A DNA stretch of 64,000 nt from Microbacterium limosum (GTDB lineage: Bacteria > Actinomycetota > Actinomycetes > Actinomycetales > Microbacteriaceae). The stretch lies in contig NZ_CP137080.1 in the NCBI RefSeq assembly GCF_036324365.1, forward strand, positions 1,612,001-1,676,000, written 5' to 3'. Shown here piece by piece: positions 17,818 to 25,906 of the stretch (its first letter is position 1; each line of letters begins with the position of its first letter). A model generated the notes under the pieces. It saw nothing but the letters and a program-made list of their open reading frames with translations. It made no database searches and was not told where the DNA came from. A program made the position numbers and the translations under genes.

Positions 17818-18375
17818 TCACGCCTGCAGCGAGCCCTGCAGATCGAGCGTGATGGTGACGTCCTTGCCGACGAGGACGCCGCCGGTCTCGAGCGCCGCGT
17901 TCCACGTCAGGCCGAAGTCCTCACGGTTGATGACCGTCTTGGCGGTCGCACCGGCCTTGTAGTTGCCCCACGGGTCGGTGCCGAAGCCGCCGAACTCGAA
18001 CTCGAACGTGACGGGCTTGGTGGTGCCGCGGATCGTGAGCTCGCCGTCGACCAGGAAGTCGCCGTCCTCTACGCGGACACCCGTCGAGCGGAAGTCGATG
18101 GTCGGGTAGGTCTCGACGTCGAAGAAGTCGGCGGAGCGCAGGTGCTGGTCGCGACCCTCGTCCTTCGTGTCGATCGACGCGGCGTCGACGGAGGCGGTCA
18201 CTTGGGCTTCGAGCGGGTTCTCGGGAGCGATCAGCGTGGCGCTCTTGACGCCGAAGGTGCCGCGCACCTTCGAGATCATCATGTGGCGGACACTGAAGGC
18301 GACCTCGCTGTGCGAGGGGTCGAGCACCCAGGTGCCAGCCTTGTAACCGGGAACGTCGAGGGCGGTGGTCGTCAT
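17818..18375 (-). CDS. YceI family protein
   Basis: 185 residues of the lipocalin-like YceI fold, which binds polyprenyl-type lipids. Markers are GTWVLDPSHSEVAFSVRHMMI at the start, SVDAASIDTKDEGRDQHLRS and LTIRGTTKPVTFEFEFGG. There is no signal peptide, so unlike E. coli YceI this copy should be cytoplasmic. AAGGAG stands 7 nt before ATG 18375. A 15-bp box shared with the monooxygenase operon lies 57 nt upstream. Confidence 0.9.
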   Translation of the reverse strand: MTTTALDVPGYKAGTWVLDPSHSEVAFSVRHMMISKVRGTFGVKSATLIAPENPLEAQVTASVDAASIDTKDEGRDQHLRSADFFDVETYPTIDFRSTGVRVEDGDFLVDGELTIRGTTKPVTFEFEFGGFGTDPWGNYKAGATAKTVINREDFGLTWNAALETGGVLVGKDVTITLDLQGSLQA

Positions 18376-18432
18376 GTTCTCTCCTTGGGAAGTTCGGTGC
18401 CGCATGCGCGGCGACGCAGGTTCGTAACCAGT

Positions 18433-18447
18433 ATGCAGGTGAATGTA
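18433..18447 (-). promoter_or_regulatory. Shared 15-bp box, copy 2 (yceI)
   Basis: The plus strand reads ATGCAGGTGAATGTA, matching copy 1 at 14381-14395 at 14 of 15 positions. On the minus strand it is followed by GGTTACGAACC, itself a small inverted repeat, before the yceI leader. Confidence 0.6.
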
Positions 18448-18497
18448 TTCCCCGCACGCCGATCCGGCGTGTCGGGCATGTGGACGACGAGACAGAA

Positions 18498-18539
18498 CGC
18501 CGGGGGCGCCGGCCGTCGTGCGGTCCGGCGCCCCCGGCG
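18498..18539 (-). terminator. Terminator of the FKBP gene
   Basis: A perfect 15-bp stem, CGCCGGGGGCGCCGG (18498-18512) with its complement (18525-18539), and a 12-nt loop, starting 27 nt past the FKBP stop. Confidence 0.8.
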
Positions 18540-18566
18540 CGAAGAAGTGCTGTCGGCGATCCGCGC

Positions 18567-18935
18567 TCAGCCGACGGCGAGCAGATCGATAACGAAGATC
18601 AGCGTCTTCCCTCCCAGGAAGTGACCCCCCGCGGGCCCGTACGCGAGGTGCGGCGGGATGACCAGCTCGCGGCGGCCGCCGACCTTCATACCGGGAATGC
18701 CGTCCTGCCACCCCTGAATGAGACCGCGCAGGGGGAACTGGATGCTCTCGCCCCGGTTCCACGACGAGTCGAACTCCTCGCCCGCGTCGTACTCGACACC
18801 GAGATAGTGCACCGTGACGGTGTCGCCGGGGTTGGCCTCGGCGCCGTCCCCGACGATGATGTCGCGGATGACGAGCTCTTCCGGGGCGGGCCCCTCGGGG
18901 GCGTCGATTTCGGGCTTGGTGCGGTCTGCAGTCAT
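18567..18935 (-). CDS. FKBP-type peptidyl-prolyl cis-trans isomerase
   Basis: 122 residues, a single minimal FKBP domain: GDTVTVHYLGVEYDAGEEFDSS, LIQGWQDGIPGMKVGGRREL and PPHLAYG are the standard active-site stretches. No signal peptide, so a cytoplasmic folding helper. I use ATG 18935 (MTADRTKPEID); a TTG 12 nt upstream is in frame but has no better ribosome site. Confidence 0.92.
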   Translation of the reverse strand: MTADRTKPEIDAPEGPAPEELVIRDIIVGDGAEANPGDTVTVHYLGVEYDAGEEFDSSWNRGESIQFPLRGLIQGWQDGIPGMKVGGRRELVIPPHLAYGPAGGHFLGGKTLIFVIDLLAVG

Positions 18936-19058
18936 ATGACCATCCAACCGGAGCCGAGGGCGCGGGTCAAAGCCTGCGGCAGCCCGCGCGATCCGCAGGG
19001 GATGCCGTGAGGGACCTTGACAGCGCGCTCGGCGCGGAGCACGATTGAGTCACGACCA

Positions 19059-19109
19059 ACTCAGCGCCCGGGAGACACGCAGGCATCGCCGCGGCACCGG
19101 GCGCTGAGT
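19059..19109 (-). terminator. Terminator of the PrsW gene
   Basis: A perfect 13-bp stem (ACTCAGCGCCCGG at 19059-19071 with its complement at 19097-19109) around a 25-nt loop, 37 nt after the stop of the PrsW-like gene. Confidence 0.65.
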
Positions 19110-19145
19110 CTTGGAGGGGGTCGGACCGGGGCGCAGAGCGCCCTG

Positions 19146-20375
19146 TCAAAGGGCGAGCAGGGCCTGTCTCGCGGCGGCGGTGCGTTGCAGCAGCACGCGC
19201 TCGTCCTCCTGCGCCCTCGGGTCGCGCCCCGACAGGGACCGCTCCCGCGCCGCGGCCAGCGCGGTGGCGTCGTGGATGAACTCCCGCATGAGCGGTGTGC
19301 GATCGCCGCGCAGACCGCGCGCCCACTCGAGCCCGCGGCGGCGCCCGGCCGACGTGGCGAGCATGTCTACCTCCTCGGGAGTGAACCACCCGGCCTCCGC
19401 GTACTCGCCCAGCCGCCGGTGCGTCAGGCGCGACTCCTCGCGCTTGAGCGCCAGGACCCCGAGGGTGAACAGGACGAACAGCGGCACCTGGAGCGTGAGG
19501 TACAACGCGAAGAAGTCACCCAGCATCGCCGACCCATTCCAGAACGCGTGCAGCGCGATCGCTCCGAGCAGGCCGAGCAGCCAGGGCCCGAGGATCGCGG
19601 TCCCGCGGGAACCACGGCGCGCGGCAAGACCTAGCGCGAAGCCGATGACGGCGGTGAACATCGCGTGAGCGAACGGCGAGAGGATGCCGCGGACGAAGAA
19701 CGTGGCGCTCACCTCGGACACGCCGCCCTCGATGAAGCTGATCGCGAAGTACTGCACATTCTCGGTGAGGGCGAACCCGGCGCCGACGAGCGCTCCGTAC
19801 ACGACGCCGTCCACCGGTCCGTCGAACGCCCGGCGCGCCGTCGCGATGATGAGCAGCAGCCCCAGGCCCTTGCCGACCTCCTCGACCACCGGCGCCTGGA
19901 CGACCGAGGAGAACAGGTCGCGGGCGAAGGACCCGTCGGCACCGATAAGCGCCCCCACGCCCAGATCGACGAGGAGGGCGATCGCGACCGAGGCGATCGC
20001 ACCCCAGGCGGCGGCGAAGACCAGCAGGCTGCGCGGCTCCGGCTCCCAGCGGTCGATCAGTCGCACGGCGAAGAGCACGACGGCGAAGGGCACGAGGGCG
20101 AGCACGAACCCCACGATCGACGCGCCGGCCCCGAGGAAGGTCAGGAAGTAGCCGACGAGGCCGACCAGGACGACGGCGAGCAGAGCGAACAGCCAGACGG
20201 AGGCGGTGCGCCCGCGCGTGGGCATCTTCGGCAACGGAGGCGGCGTGCCGATCGACGGCGGCGGGGGCGGGATGAGGGCGCCCCGCCCGGGGTGAGGCTG
20301 CTCCAGTGGTGAGGCGAAGTCGTGGGCCCCGGGCGAGGAGTCACTCGCGGGCCAGGGCGGCGGTTGGTACGTCAC
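19146..20375 (-). CDS. PrsW-family intramembrane metalloprotease
   Basis: 409 residues. A Pro-rich cytoplasmic head of about 55 residues precedes some nine membrane helices. The catalytic motifs are intact: Glu165-Glu166 and Lys169 in VVEEVGKG, Glu205-Asn206 in TENVQY, His237 in FAHAMF and His276 in HAFWN. In Bacillus, PrsW starts anti-sigma factor cleavage; no anti-sigma gene lies nearby, so the target is unknown. The GTG start is 7 nt after TAGGCT (20383-20388 on the complement), back to back with the hydrolase promoter. Confidence 0.87.
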   Translation of the reverse strand: MTYQPPPWPASDSSPGAHDFASPLEQPHPGRGALIPPPPPSIGTPPPLPKMPTRGRTASVWLFALLAVVLVGLVGYFLTFLGAGASIVGFVLALVPFAVVLFAVRLIDRWEPEPRSLLVFAAAWGAIASVAIALLVDLGVGALIGADGSFARDLFSSVVQAPVVEEVGKGLGLLLIIATARRAFDGPVDGVVYGALVGAGFALTENVQYFAISFIEGGVSEVSATFFVRGILSPFAHAMFTAVIGFALGLAARRGSRGTAILGPWLLGLLGAIALHAFWNGSAMLGDFFALYLTLQVPLFVLFTLGVLALKREESRLTHRRLGEYAEAGWFTPEEVDMLATSAGRRRGLEWARGLRGDRTPLMREFIHDATALAAARERSLSGRDPRAQEDERVLLQRTAAARQALLAL

Positions 20376-20412
20376 ATCGGCCAGCCTAGGCGCGGGCCGG
20401 TACCGTGGGAGG
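20376..20412. promoter_or_regulatory. Back-to-back leaderless promoters, PrsW and FAH hydrolase genes
   Basis: TAGGCT (minus, 20383-20388) lies 7 nt before GTG 20375. TACCGT (plus, 20401-20406) lies 6 nt before GTG 20413. The whole 37-bp gap is taken up by these boxes, leaving no ribosome site on either side. Confidence 0.65.
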
Positions 20413-21288
20413 GTGCGTTTCGCCCACATCGTCTCCCCCTCGTCCCCCGAACCCGCCCTCGTCGTCGTCTCCGGCGAGGAGGGGGTCGTCGTCTCCGAGC
20501 TGTGGAAGGGTGCTCCGAGCGACCTGCAAACCCTGATCGAGGGCGGAGACGACCTGCTCGCCCGGGTCCGCGACGCGATGGCGCAGCAGCCGGGGACGGC
20601 GACGCGGCATCCCCTCTCCTCCGTGTCGTTCGCGTCCGCCGTGAGCGCGCCGCCGCTGATCCTCGCGATCGGCCTCAACTACTCGGCCCACTCGAGCGAA
20701 CTGGGGCTGAAGACCGATGCGGCTCCGACCGTCTTCACCCTGTGGCCCAATTCGCTCACCGGTCACGGTCAGACCACGACGTGGCCGCGGACGCTCAGCG
20801 AATCGGTGGACTACGAGGCCGAGCTCGGCGTCGTCGTGGGCCGGGCGGGAGCCGACATCGCGCCCGAGGATGCGCTCGATCACGTGTGGGGGTACACCGT
20901 GGTCAACGACATCACGGCCCGCGACATCCAGTTCTCCGAGGCCCAGTGGTCGCGGTGCAAGTCCTTCGACGGTTTCACGCCGACGGGCCCGTTCGTCGTG
21001 ACCGCCGACGAGATCGCCGACCCGCAGGATCTCCACATCTGGACCGTCGTCGACGGCCACACCGTTCAGGATGCCTCGACCGGTCAGATGGTGCGGTCGG
21101 TCGCGACCCTGGTGGCGCACCTGTCGCAGTCCGCCACCCTGCTGCCGGGGACGTTGATCTCCACCGGCAGCCCCGGGGGCGCGGGGTACTCGCGGGATCC
21201 GCAGATCTTCCTGCGCGATCGGTCCACGGTGACGGTGGGCATCGACGGCGTGGGCGAGCTGACCACGCACTGCCGCATCCTCGGCTGA
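20413..21288 (+). CDS. Fumarylacetoacetate hydrolase family protein
   Basis: 291 residues with the C-terminal FAH catalytic fold: LILAIGLNYSAHSSE, DYEAELGVVVGR (metal-binding glutamates), GYTVVNDITARDIQ (metal-binding Asp) and ISTGSPGGAG. Members hydrolyse or decarboxylate carbon-carbon bonds in aromatic breakdown products such as 2-hydroxyhepta-2,4-diene-1,7-dioate. No degradation cluster surrounds it, so the substrate is open. Leaderless-type GTG start. Confidence 0.88.
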   Translation: MRFAHIVSPSSPEPALVVVSGEEGVVVSELWKGAPSDLQTLIEGGDDLLARVRDAMAQQPGTATRHPLSSVSFASAVSAPPLILAIGLNYSAHSSELGLKTDAAPTVFTLWPNSLTGHGQTTTWPRTLSESVDYEAELGVVVGRAGADIAPEDALDHVWGYTVVNDITARDIQFSEAQWSRCKSFDGFTPTGPFVVTADEIADPQDLHIWTVVDGHTVQDASTGQMVRSVATLVAHLSQSATLLPGTLISTGSPGGAGYSRDPQIFLRDRSTVTVGIDGVGELTTHCRILG

Positions 21289-21299
21289 CCCGAGCCGCC

Positions 21300-22766
21300 C
21301 TAGAGGTCCTCGGCGGAGGAGACGGTCGGAATCGCCGCCGTCACCGCTTCGAGCCCCGACAGCCGCGCGGGCGAGAGCTGCTTGACGACCTCCTCGCGCG
21401 ACATGAGCCCGGCCTCCACGACGAGGTCGGCCACGTTGCGCCCGGTCAGCAGCGCCGTCTTGGCCAGCGCCGCCGACGCCGAATAGCCGATGAAGGGCGT
21501 GAGGGCGGTGACGACGCCCACGGACGAGCCGACCATCGCGCCCAGACGCTCGCGGTTCGCGGTGATACCGTCGACGCAGTTGACCCGGAGGGTGAACGTC
21601 GCCTGCCGCATCCACGTGATCGACTGGAAGATCGAGTGCGCGATGACCGGTTCGAAGGCGTTGAGCTGCAGCTGCCCCGCCTCGACGGCCATCGTCACGG
21701 TCGTGTCGGCGCCGACGACGGCGAAGGCGACCTGATTGACGACCTCGGGGATGACGGGGTTGACCTTGCCGGGCATGATGCTCGAGCCCGCCTGCCGCGC
21801 CGGCAGGTTGATCTCGCCGAAGCCCGCCTGGGGGCCGGAGGAGAGCAGTCGCAGGTCGTTGCAGATCTTCGACAGCTTGATCGCATTCCGCTTGAGCGAC
21901 GACGAGAACGACATGAAGGCGCCGGTGTCGCTCGTGGACTCCACGAGATCGGTGGCCGTCTGGAGATCCAGCGCGGTGATCTCCCGGAGGTGCCGCAGGA
22001 CGGCGACCGAGTACCCGGGGTGCGCCGTGATCCCGGTGCCGATCGCCGTGGCACCCATGTTGATCTCCGTGAGCAGGTAGGCGTTCTCCTTCAGGCGGTT
22101 CCAGTCCTCGCGCAGCGTCGTGGCGAAGCCGTTGAACTCCTGTCCGAGGGTCATCGGAACGGCATCCTGCAGCTGCGTGCGGCCCACCTTCAGGATGTCG
22201 TGGAACTCGTCCGCCTTGGCCTGGAAGGATCGGCGAAGCAGATCGAGCTGCTCGAGAAGGGCCCGCAGATCAAGGCTCAGACCCACCTTGATCGCGGTGG
22301 GGTAGACGTCGTTCGTCGACTGGCTGCGGTTGGTGTCGTCGATCGGCGAGAGGAATGCGTAATCGCCCTTCTCGCGTCCCGCCATCTCGAGCGCGACGTT
22401 GGTGATCACCTCGTTGGCGTTCATGTTCGTCGACGTGCCCGCCCCGCCCTGGATGACGCCGACGACGAACTCGTCGTGGAACTCGCCGTCGATGATGCGC
22501 TGGGCCGCCGCGTCGATCAGCGACGCCTTGTCCTCCGGCAGGACGCCGATCTCGCGATTGGCGCGCGCCGCGGCCTGCTTGACCATCGCGAGGCCGCGCA
22601 CCAGGTCGGGATACACCGAGATCGGACGCTTGCTGATCGGGAAGTTCTCGAGCGCTCGTGCGGTGTGGATGCCCCAGTAGGCGTCGGCGGGGATCTCGAG
22701 CGATCCGAGGGAGTCGGTCTCGGTGCGGGTACGGGGCGCTGCGCCCACGTCCATGTGGGAGGCCAT
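21300..22766 (-). CDS. aspA: Aspartate ammonia-lyase
   Basis: Reversibly splits L-aspartate into fumarate and ammonia. 488 residues of the fumarase/aspartase superfamily: TETDSLGSLEIPADAYWG at the start, QGGAGTSTNMNANEVI, STNDVYPTAIK, and the signature loop GSSIMPGKVNPV whose second serine is the catalytic base. ATG 22766 is chosen because AAGGA lies 6 nt upstream; a longer start at 22790 has no ribosome site. TAGGCT about 50 nt upstream is a likely -10 box. Confidence 0.93.
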   Translation of the reverse strand: MASHMDVGAAPRTRTETDSLGSLEIPADAYWGIHTARALENFPISKRPISVYPDLVRGLAMVKQAAARANREIGVLPEDKASLIDAAAQRIIDGEFHDEFVVGVIQGGAGTSTNMNANEVITNVALEMAGREKGDYAFLSPIDDTNRSQSTNDVYPTAIKVGLSLDLRALLEQLDLLRRSFQAKADEFHDILKVGRTQLQDAVPMTLGQEFNGFATTLREDWNRLKENAYLLTEINMGATAIGTGITAHPGYSVAVLRHLREITALDLQTATDLVESTSDTGAFMSFSSSLKRNAIKLSKICNDLRLLSSGPQAGFGEINLPARQAGSSIMPGKVNPVIPEVVNQVAFAVVGADTTVTMAVEAGQLQLNAFEPVIAHSIFQSITWMRQATFTLRVNCVDGITANRERLGAMVGSSVGVVTALTPFIGYSASAALAKTALLTGRNVADLVVEAGLMSREEVVKQLSPARLSGLEAVTAAIPTVSSAEDL

Positions 22767-22830
22767 GTGGTGTCCTTGTGGGTCGATCACGGCGGATAGT
22801 CGGATGTGCCCCGAGCCTACTCGCGACGAA

Positions 22831-22865
22831 CGCCGGGACCGACGCGAGGTGCGACGATCCCGGCG
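22831..22865 (-). terminator. Inverted repeat downstream of the aldo/keto reductase relic
   Basis: CGCCGGGA (22831-22838) and TCCCGGCG (22858-22865) pair across 19 nt, just past the relic's stop codon. Possibly the surviving terminator of the lost gene. Confidence 0.4.
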
Positions 22866-22881
22866 CCCGGTGTGTGCGCGA

Positions 22882-23157
22882 TCAGCGATTCAGCGGCGAC
22901 ATGTCGGCGTAGCGGTCGCCCACCTCGGCGCCGACCGCCCCGACTTCGCCCGCGACGGCCTCGACCTTGTCGACGATCGCGAGGTTGGCGTTCAGGGCGT
23001 CACCGGCGAAACGCGGGTTGGAGCGGCGGAAGTCGCTCTCGTCGAGTTGGTCGAGCGAGCGGATGGCTCCGGTCAGGAATCCTCGCCCGAGCGGCGAATA
23101 GGGCACGAACCCGATGCCGAGCTCGCGGACGGTCGGCAGGATCTCGGCCTCGCTAGA
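22882..23157 (-). pseudogene. Relic of an aldo/keto reductase gene
   Basis: About 90 codons remain. They read SEAEILPTVRELGIGFVPYS and on to PLGRGFLTG, LDQLDESDFRRSNPRF and NANLAIVDKVEAVAGE, which match the second half of AKR11/12-type aldo/keto reductases. After VEAVAGE the sequence jumps to the family C-terminus, GDRYADMSPLNR. So roughly the first 180 residues and an internal stretch of tens of residues are missing while the frame is kept. No start codon or ribosome site is left. The 5' break lies at a perfect hairpin that also overlaps the stop of the phosphodiesterase gene. Confidence 0.8.
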
Positions 23158-23177
23158 ACTTCGAGCGCACTCGAAGT
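23158..23177 (-). terminator. Perfect 8-bp hairpin at the phosphodiesterase stop
   Basis: ACTTCGAG (23158-23165) and CTCGAAGT (23170-23177) with a CGCA tetraloop. It begins at the stop codon of the metallophosphoesterase gene and marks the boundary with the truncated aldo/keto reductase relic. Confidence 0.55.
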
Positions 23178-24103
23178 CAAGCGTCCGGCGCGCCGTGCGG
23201 GCCGGGCTTGCGTGAGAACACCTCGAGGCGCTCATCGGGGGTGAGCCCGGACATCCGCTCGTACCACCCCGGACCGAAGAAGTCGCCGGACGGCGCCTCC
23301 GCGACGGGGACGACCGTGTGCGTGATCGTGTCGTCGTAGACGTGCACGAGGTGGAAGGACTGTCCGGCATCCATGCCGTTCACCGACGCCGCCGGACGGC
23401 CGAGGTCCATCGTGTAGCAGGTCGCCGACGCCACGCTCACGGGGACGCCCGCGAACGTGCCGTGGGTGGAGTAGTGGAGGTGCCCCGCGAGGACGGCGCG
23501 CACGTCGGCACCGGCGATGGCTTCGGCGAGGAGTTCCTGCCGCTGCAGTTCGAGGATGCCGAAGAGCGGCACATGGCTCGGGAGCGGCGGGTGGTGGAGG
23601 GCCAGGATCGTGCCGAGCGGGGCGGGGTCGCGCAGCCGCTCGCGCAGCCACGCGAGCTGCGCGTCGTCGATGTCGCCGTGGTGCCAGCCCGGGACGGTCG
23701 AGTCGAGCGCGATGAGGCGCAGACCGCCCAGGTCCCACTCCCCCGTGATCGGCTCCTGCGTGGGCTCGCCGCCGAGCAGGTCGCGACGCATCTGCGGACG
23801 CTCGTCGTGATTGCCGGCGACCCATACGATCGGCGCCGACAGACGCTCCGCGAGCGGCTCGACGACCTCGCGGAGGAGCCGGTACGCCTCCGGTTCGCCG
23901 AGATCGGTGAGATCGCCGGTGAAGACGAGCGCGTCGGGCGCGAGCTGCATCCCCTCGATGCGCTCGATCGTGCGGCGCAGGTTTGCCTCCACGTCGTACA
24001 CGCCGCCCAGGCGCCCGCCGCCGCCCAGGAGGTGGGTGTCGCTCAGGTGCAGCAGCGTGCGCAGCGGGGCGGGGTGACGGCCGAACGTGTAGGAAGTGCT
24101 CAC
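23177..24103 (-). CDS. Metallophosphoesterase, CpdA-like cyclic nucleotide phosphodiesterase
   Basis: 308 residues with all calcineurin-type metal motifs in order: LSDTHL, VFTGDLTD, VAGNHDE, ALHHPP and AGHLHYS. These match the class III phosphodiesterases that hydrolyse cAMP (CpdA, Rv0805); real substrates vary widely in this family. The GTG start at 24103 is 6 nt after TAGGCT on the minus strand, so leaderless. The C-terminus runs directly into a hairpin and a decayed gene. Confidence 0.86.
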   Translation of the reverse strand: MSTSYTFGRHPAPLRTLLHLSDTHLLGGGGRLGGVYDVEANLRRTIERIEGMQLAPDALVFTGDLTDLGEPEAYRLLREVVEPLAERLSAPIVWVAGNHDERPQMRRDLLGGEPTQEPITGEWDLGGLRLIALDSTVPGWHHGDIDDAQLAWLRERLRDPAPLGTILALHHPPLPSHVPLFGILELQRQELLAEAIAGADVRAVLAGHLHYSTHGTFAGVPVSVASATCYTMDLGRPAASVNGMDAGQSFHLVHVYDDTITHTVVPVAEAPSGDFFGPGWYERMSGLTPDERLEVFSRKPGPHGAPDA

Positions 24104-24123
24104 GCCGACAGCCTAGGAGCGGC

Positions 24124-24459
24124 TCACCCCACCACGATGAGGACGATGCCCGCGATGACGGCGAGACCGCACGCAGCGAAGCATGCGTATGCACCCGCGG
24201 CGGAGATGCGCTTCTGTCCCAGGGACAGCGGGTTCTTCTTGGCGGCCTTCGCCGCCGCCTTCTCTGCGCGCCGCGCCTGCTTCTCGCTGATGACGGTGAT
24301 CGCGTCCGTGAACTCCGCCGGCGAGACGACGGGGACGCGACCCGCGCGCACGAGCAGGCGCAGGCCCAGCGCGTAGAAGCCGACCACGAGGATCGCCCCG
24401 ACGAGGGCGGCGGCGAAGACCTGGAGGAATGCGAGCCAATCGATCGCCACGCCCGTCAC
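24124..24459 (-). CDS. Small membrane protein coupled to the phosphate transporter
   Basis: 111 residues with one membrane helix at each end (about 8-32 and 88-109) and a Lys/Ala-rich cytoplasmic middle (SEKQARRAEKAAAKAAKK). Its GTG overlaps the pitA stop (GTGA, 24456-24459), so translation is coupled. Mycobacterium tuberculosis has a comparable small membrane protein next to pitA, which suggests an accessory role in phosphate uptake. No motif defines a function. Confidence 0.75.
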   Translation of the reverse strand: MTGVAIDWLAFLQVFAAALVGAILVVGFYALGLRLLVRAGRVPVVSPAEFTDAITVISEKQARRAEKAAAKAAKKNPLSLGQKRISAAGAYACFAACGLAVIAGIVLIVVG

Positions 24460-25676
24460 CGCCCCGCCCTGTCGTCCTGCTCGCGACGCGCGGCCGCGGC
24501 GGCCCGACGGCGCGTGGGCGGCGGGTCGCCGGTCACCGTCACGGCGTGCCCGGACTCGGCGACCTCGCTCATCGCGTTGCCCGCATCGACGACGTTCCGG
24601 CGCGAGCGCAGGAACAGACCCACGATGATGACGAGGGCGATCGCGGCATCCACCATCACTCCCCACGTGCCGAACCAGACGACGACCAGCGCGGCGAGCG
24701 CGCCCACGAACCCGGCGGCCGGAAGCGTGAGCACCCAGCCGATGGCGATCCTCCCCACGGTGCGCCACCGCACCGTGGAGCCGCGGCGCCCGAGGCCGGA
24801 TCCGATGACCGAGCCGGAGGCGACCTGGGTGGTCGAGAGCGCGAAGCCGAGCGCGCTCGAAGCGAGGATCGTGGAGGCCGTGGACGTCTCGGCGGCGAAC
24901 CCCTGGGCGGGCTTGACGTCGGTCAGGCCCTTGCCGAGGGTGCGGATGATACGCCACCCGCCCATGTAGGTGCCGAGCGCGATCGTGACGGCGCAGGCCA
25001 CGATCACCCACAGCTGCGGGTCGGGGTCGCTCTGCCAGCCCACGGCGAGGAGCGCGAGGGTGATGACCCCCATCGTCTTCTGCGCATCGTTCGTGCCATG
25101 GGCGAGCGCGACCAGGCTCGACGTGAAGATCTGCCCCCACCGGAAGCCCGAGCGTCCGTCGGGCTTGCCGTCGTACCGCCGCGTCAGGGCGTAGGCGATC
25201 TTCGTGACACTGAAGGCGATGAGGCCCGCCGTGACGGGCGCGATGACGGCGGGCAGGATGACCTTCGACATCACGACGCCGAAATCGATCGCGGCGACGC
25301 CGACGCCGACGAGGGTGGCGCCGATGAGCCCGCCGAACAGGGCGTGGGAGGAACTGGAGGGCAGCCCGAGCAGCCAGGTCAGCATGTTCCAGGTGATCGC
25401 GCCGATGAGCCCCGCGAAGATGATGGCCGGGAAGACGGCGCCCGAGATCTCATCCTCGCGGATCATTCCGCCGGAGATGGTCCGCGCGACCTCGGTGGAC
25501 AGGAACGCCCCGACCAGATTGAGGACGGCGGCGAGCAGGACCGCCACCTTCGGCTTGAGCGCGCCGGTCGCGATGGGCGTCGCCATCGCGTTCGCGGTGT
25601 CGTGGAAGCCGTTGGTGAAGTCGAAGAAGAGCGCCAGTCCGATGACGAGCACGATGACGAGTGCTGCGGTGTCCAC
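24456..25676 (-). CDS. pitA: Low-affinity inorganic phosphate transporter (PiT family)
   Basis: 406 residues, about ten membrane helices in two homologous halves. Each half has the PiT signature: GFHDTANAMATPIATGAL near residue 23 and ALAHGTNDAQKTMGV in the second half. It moves metal-phosphate complexes with protons. The C-terminal tail is charged and disordered. GTG 25676 follows GGAAAG. Four tandem 11-bp PHO-box-like units lie 57-100 bp upstream, which predicts control by PhoP. Confidence 0.93.
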   Translation of the reverse strand: MDTAALVIVLVIGLALFFDFTNGFHDTANAMATPIATGALKPKVAVLLAAVLNLVGAFLSTEVARTISGGMIREDEISGAVFPAIIFAGLIGAITWNMLTWLLGLPSSSSHALFGGLIGATLVGVGVAAIDFGVVMSKVILPAVIAPVTAGLIAFSVTKIAYALTRRYDGKPDGRSGFRWGQIFTSSLVALAHGTNDAQKTMGVITLALLAVGWQSDPDPQLWVIVACAVTIALGTYMGGWRIIRTLGKGLTDVKPAQGFAAETSTASTILASSALGFALSTTQVASGSVIGSGLGRRGSTVRWRTVGRIAIGWVLTLPAAGFVGALAALVVVWFGTWGVMVDAAIALVIIVGLFLRSRRNVVDAGNAMSEVAESGHAVTVTGDPPPTRRRAAAAARREQDDRAGR

Positions 25677-25732
25677 GTTCGCTTTCCGGGAAGGGGATGG
25701 GCGTGCCGCGCGTGCGGCGTGACGAACGAAGA

Positions 25733-25776
25733 GTTCACCGGCTGTTCAGGGGCCGTTCACGGGCCGTTCACGGGCC
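25733..25776. promoter_or_regulatory. PHO-box-like array of four 11-bp direct repeats
   Basis: The units are GTTCACCGGCT (25733-25743), GTTCAGGGGCC (25744-25754), GTTCACGGGCC (25755-25765) and GTTCACGGGCC (25766-25776). The period, and the GTTCA start of each unit, match PhoP-binding direct repeats known from Streptomyces. The array sits between pitA (minus) and the oxidoreductase gene (plus) and could serve either. Confidence 0.8.
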
Positions 25777-25906
25777 GTGGAGAATCCTCGCACCGGCCCC
25801 CGTGTCGGTCAACTCCCGGCACCACGGCCCATCCCCAATCCGATCCACGCTCCGCTGCGGATGACCGAGAGGACGCAACACGGCGACCCGGGAAGGGAGC
25901 GGACCC

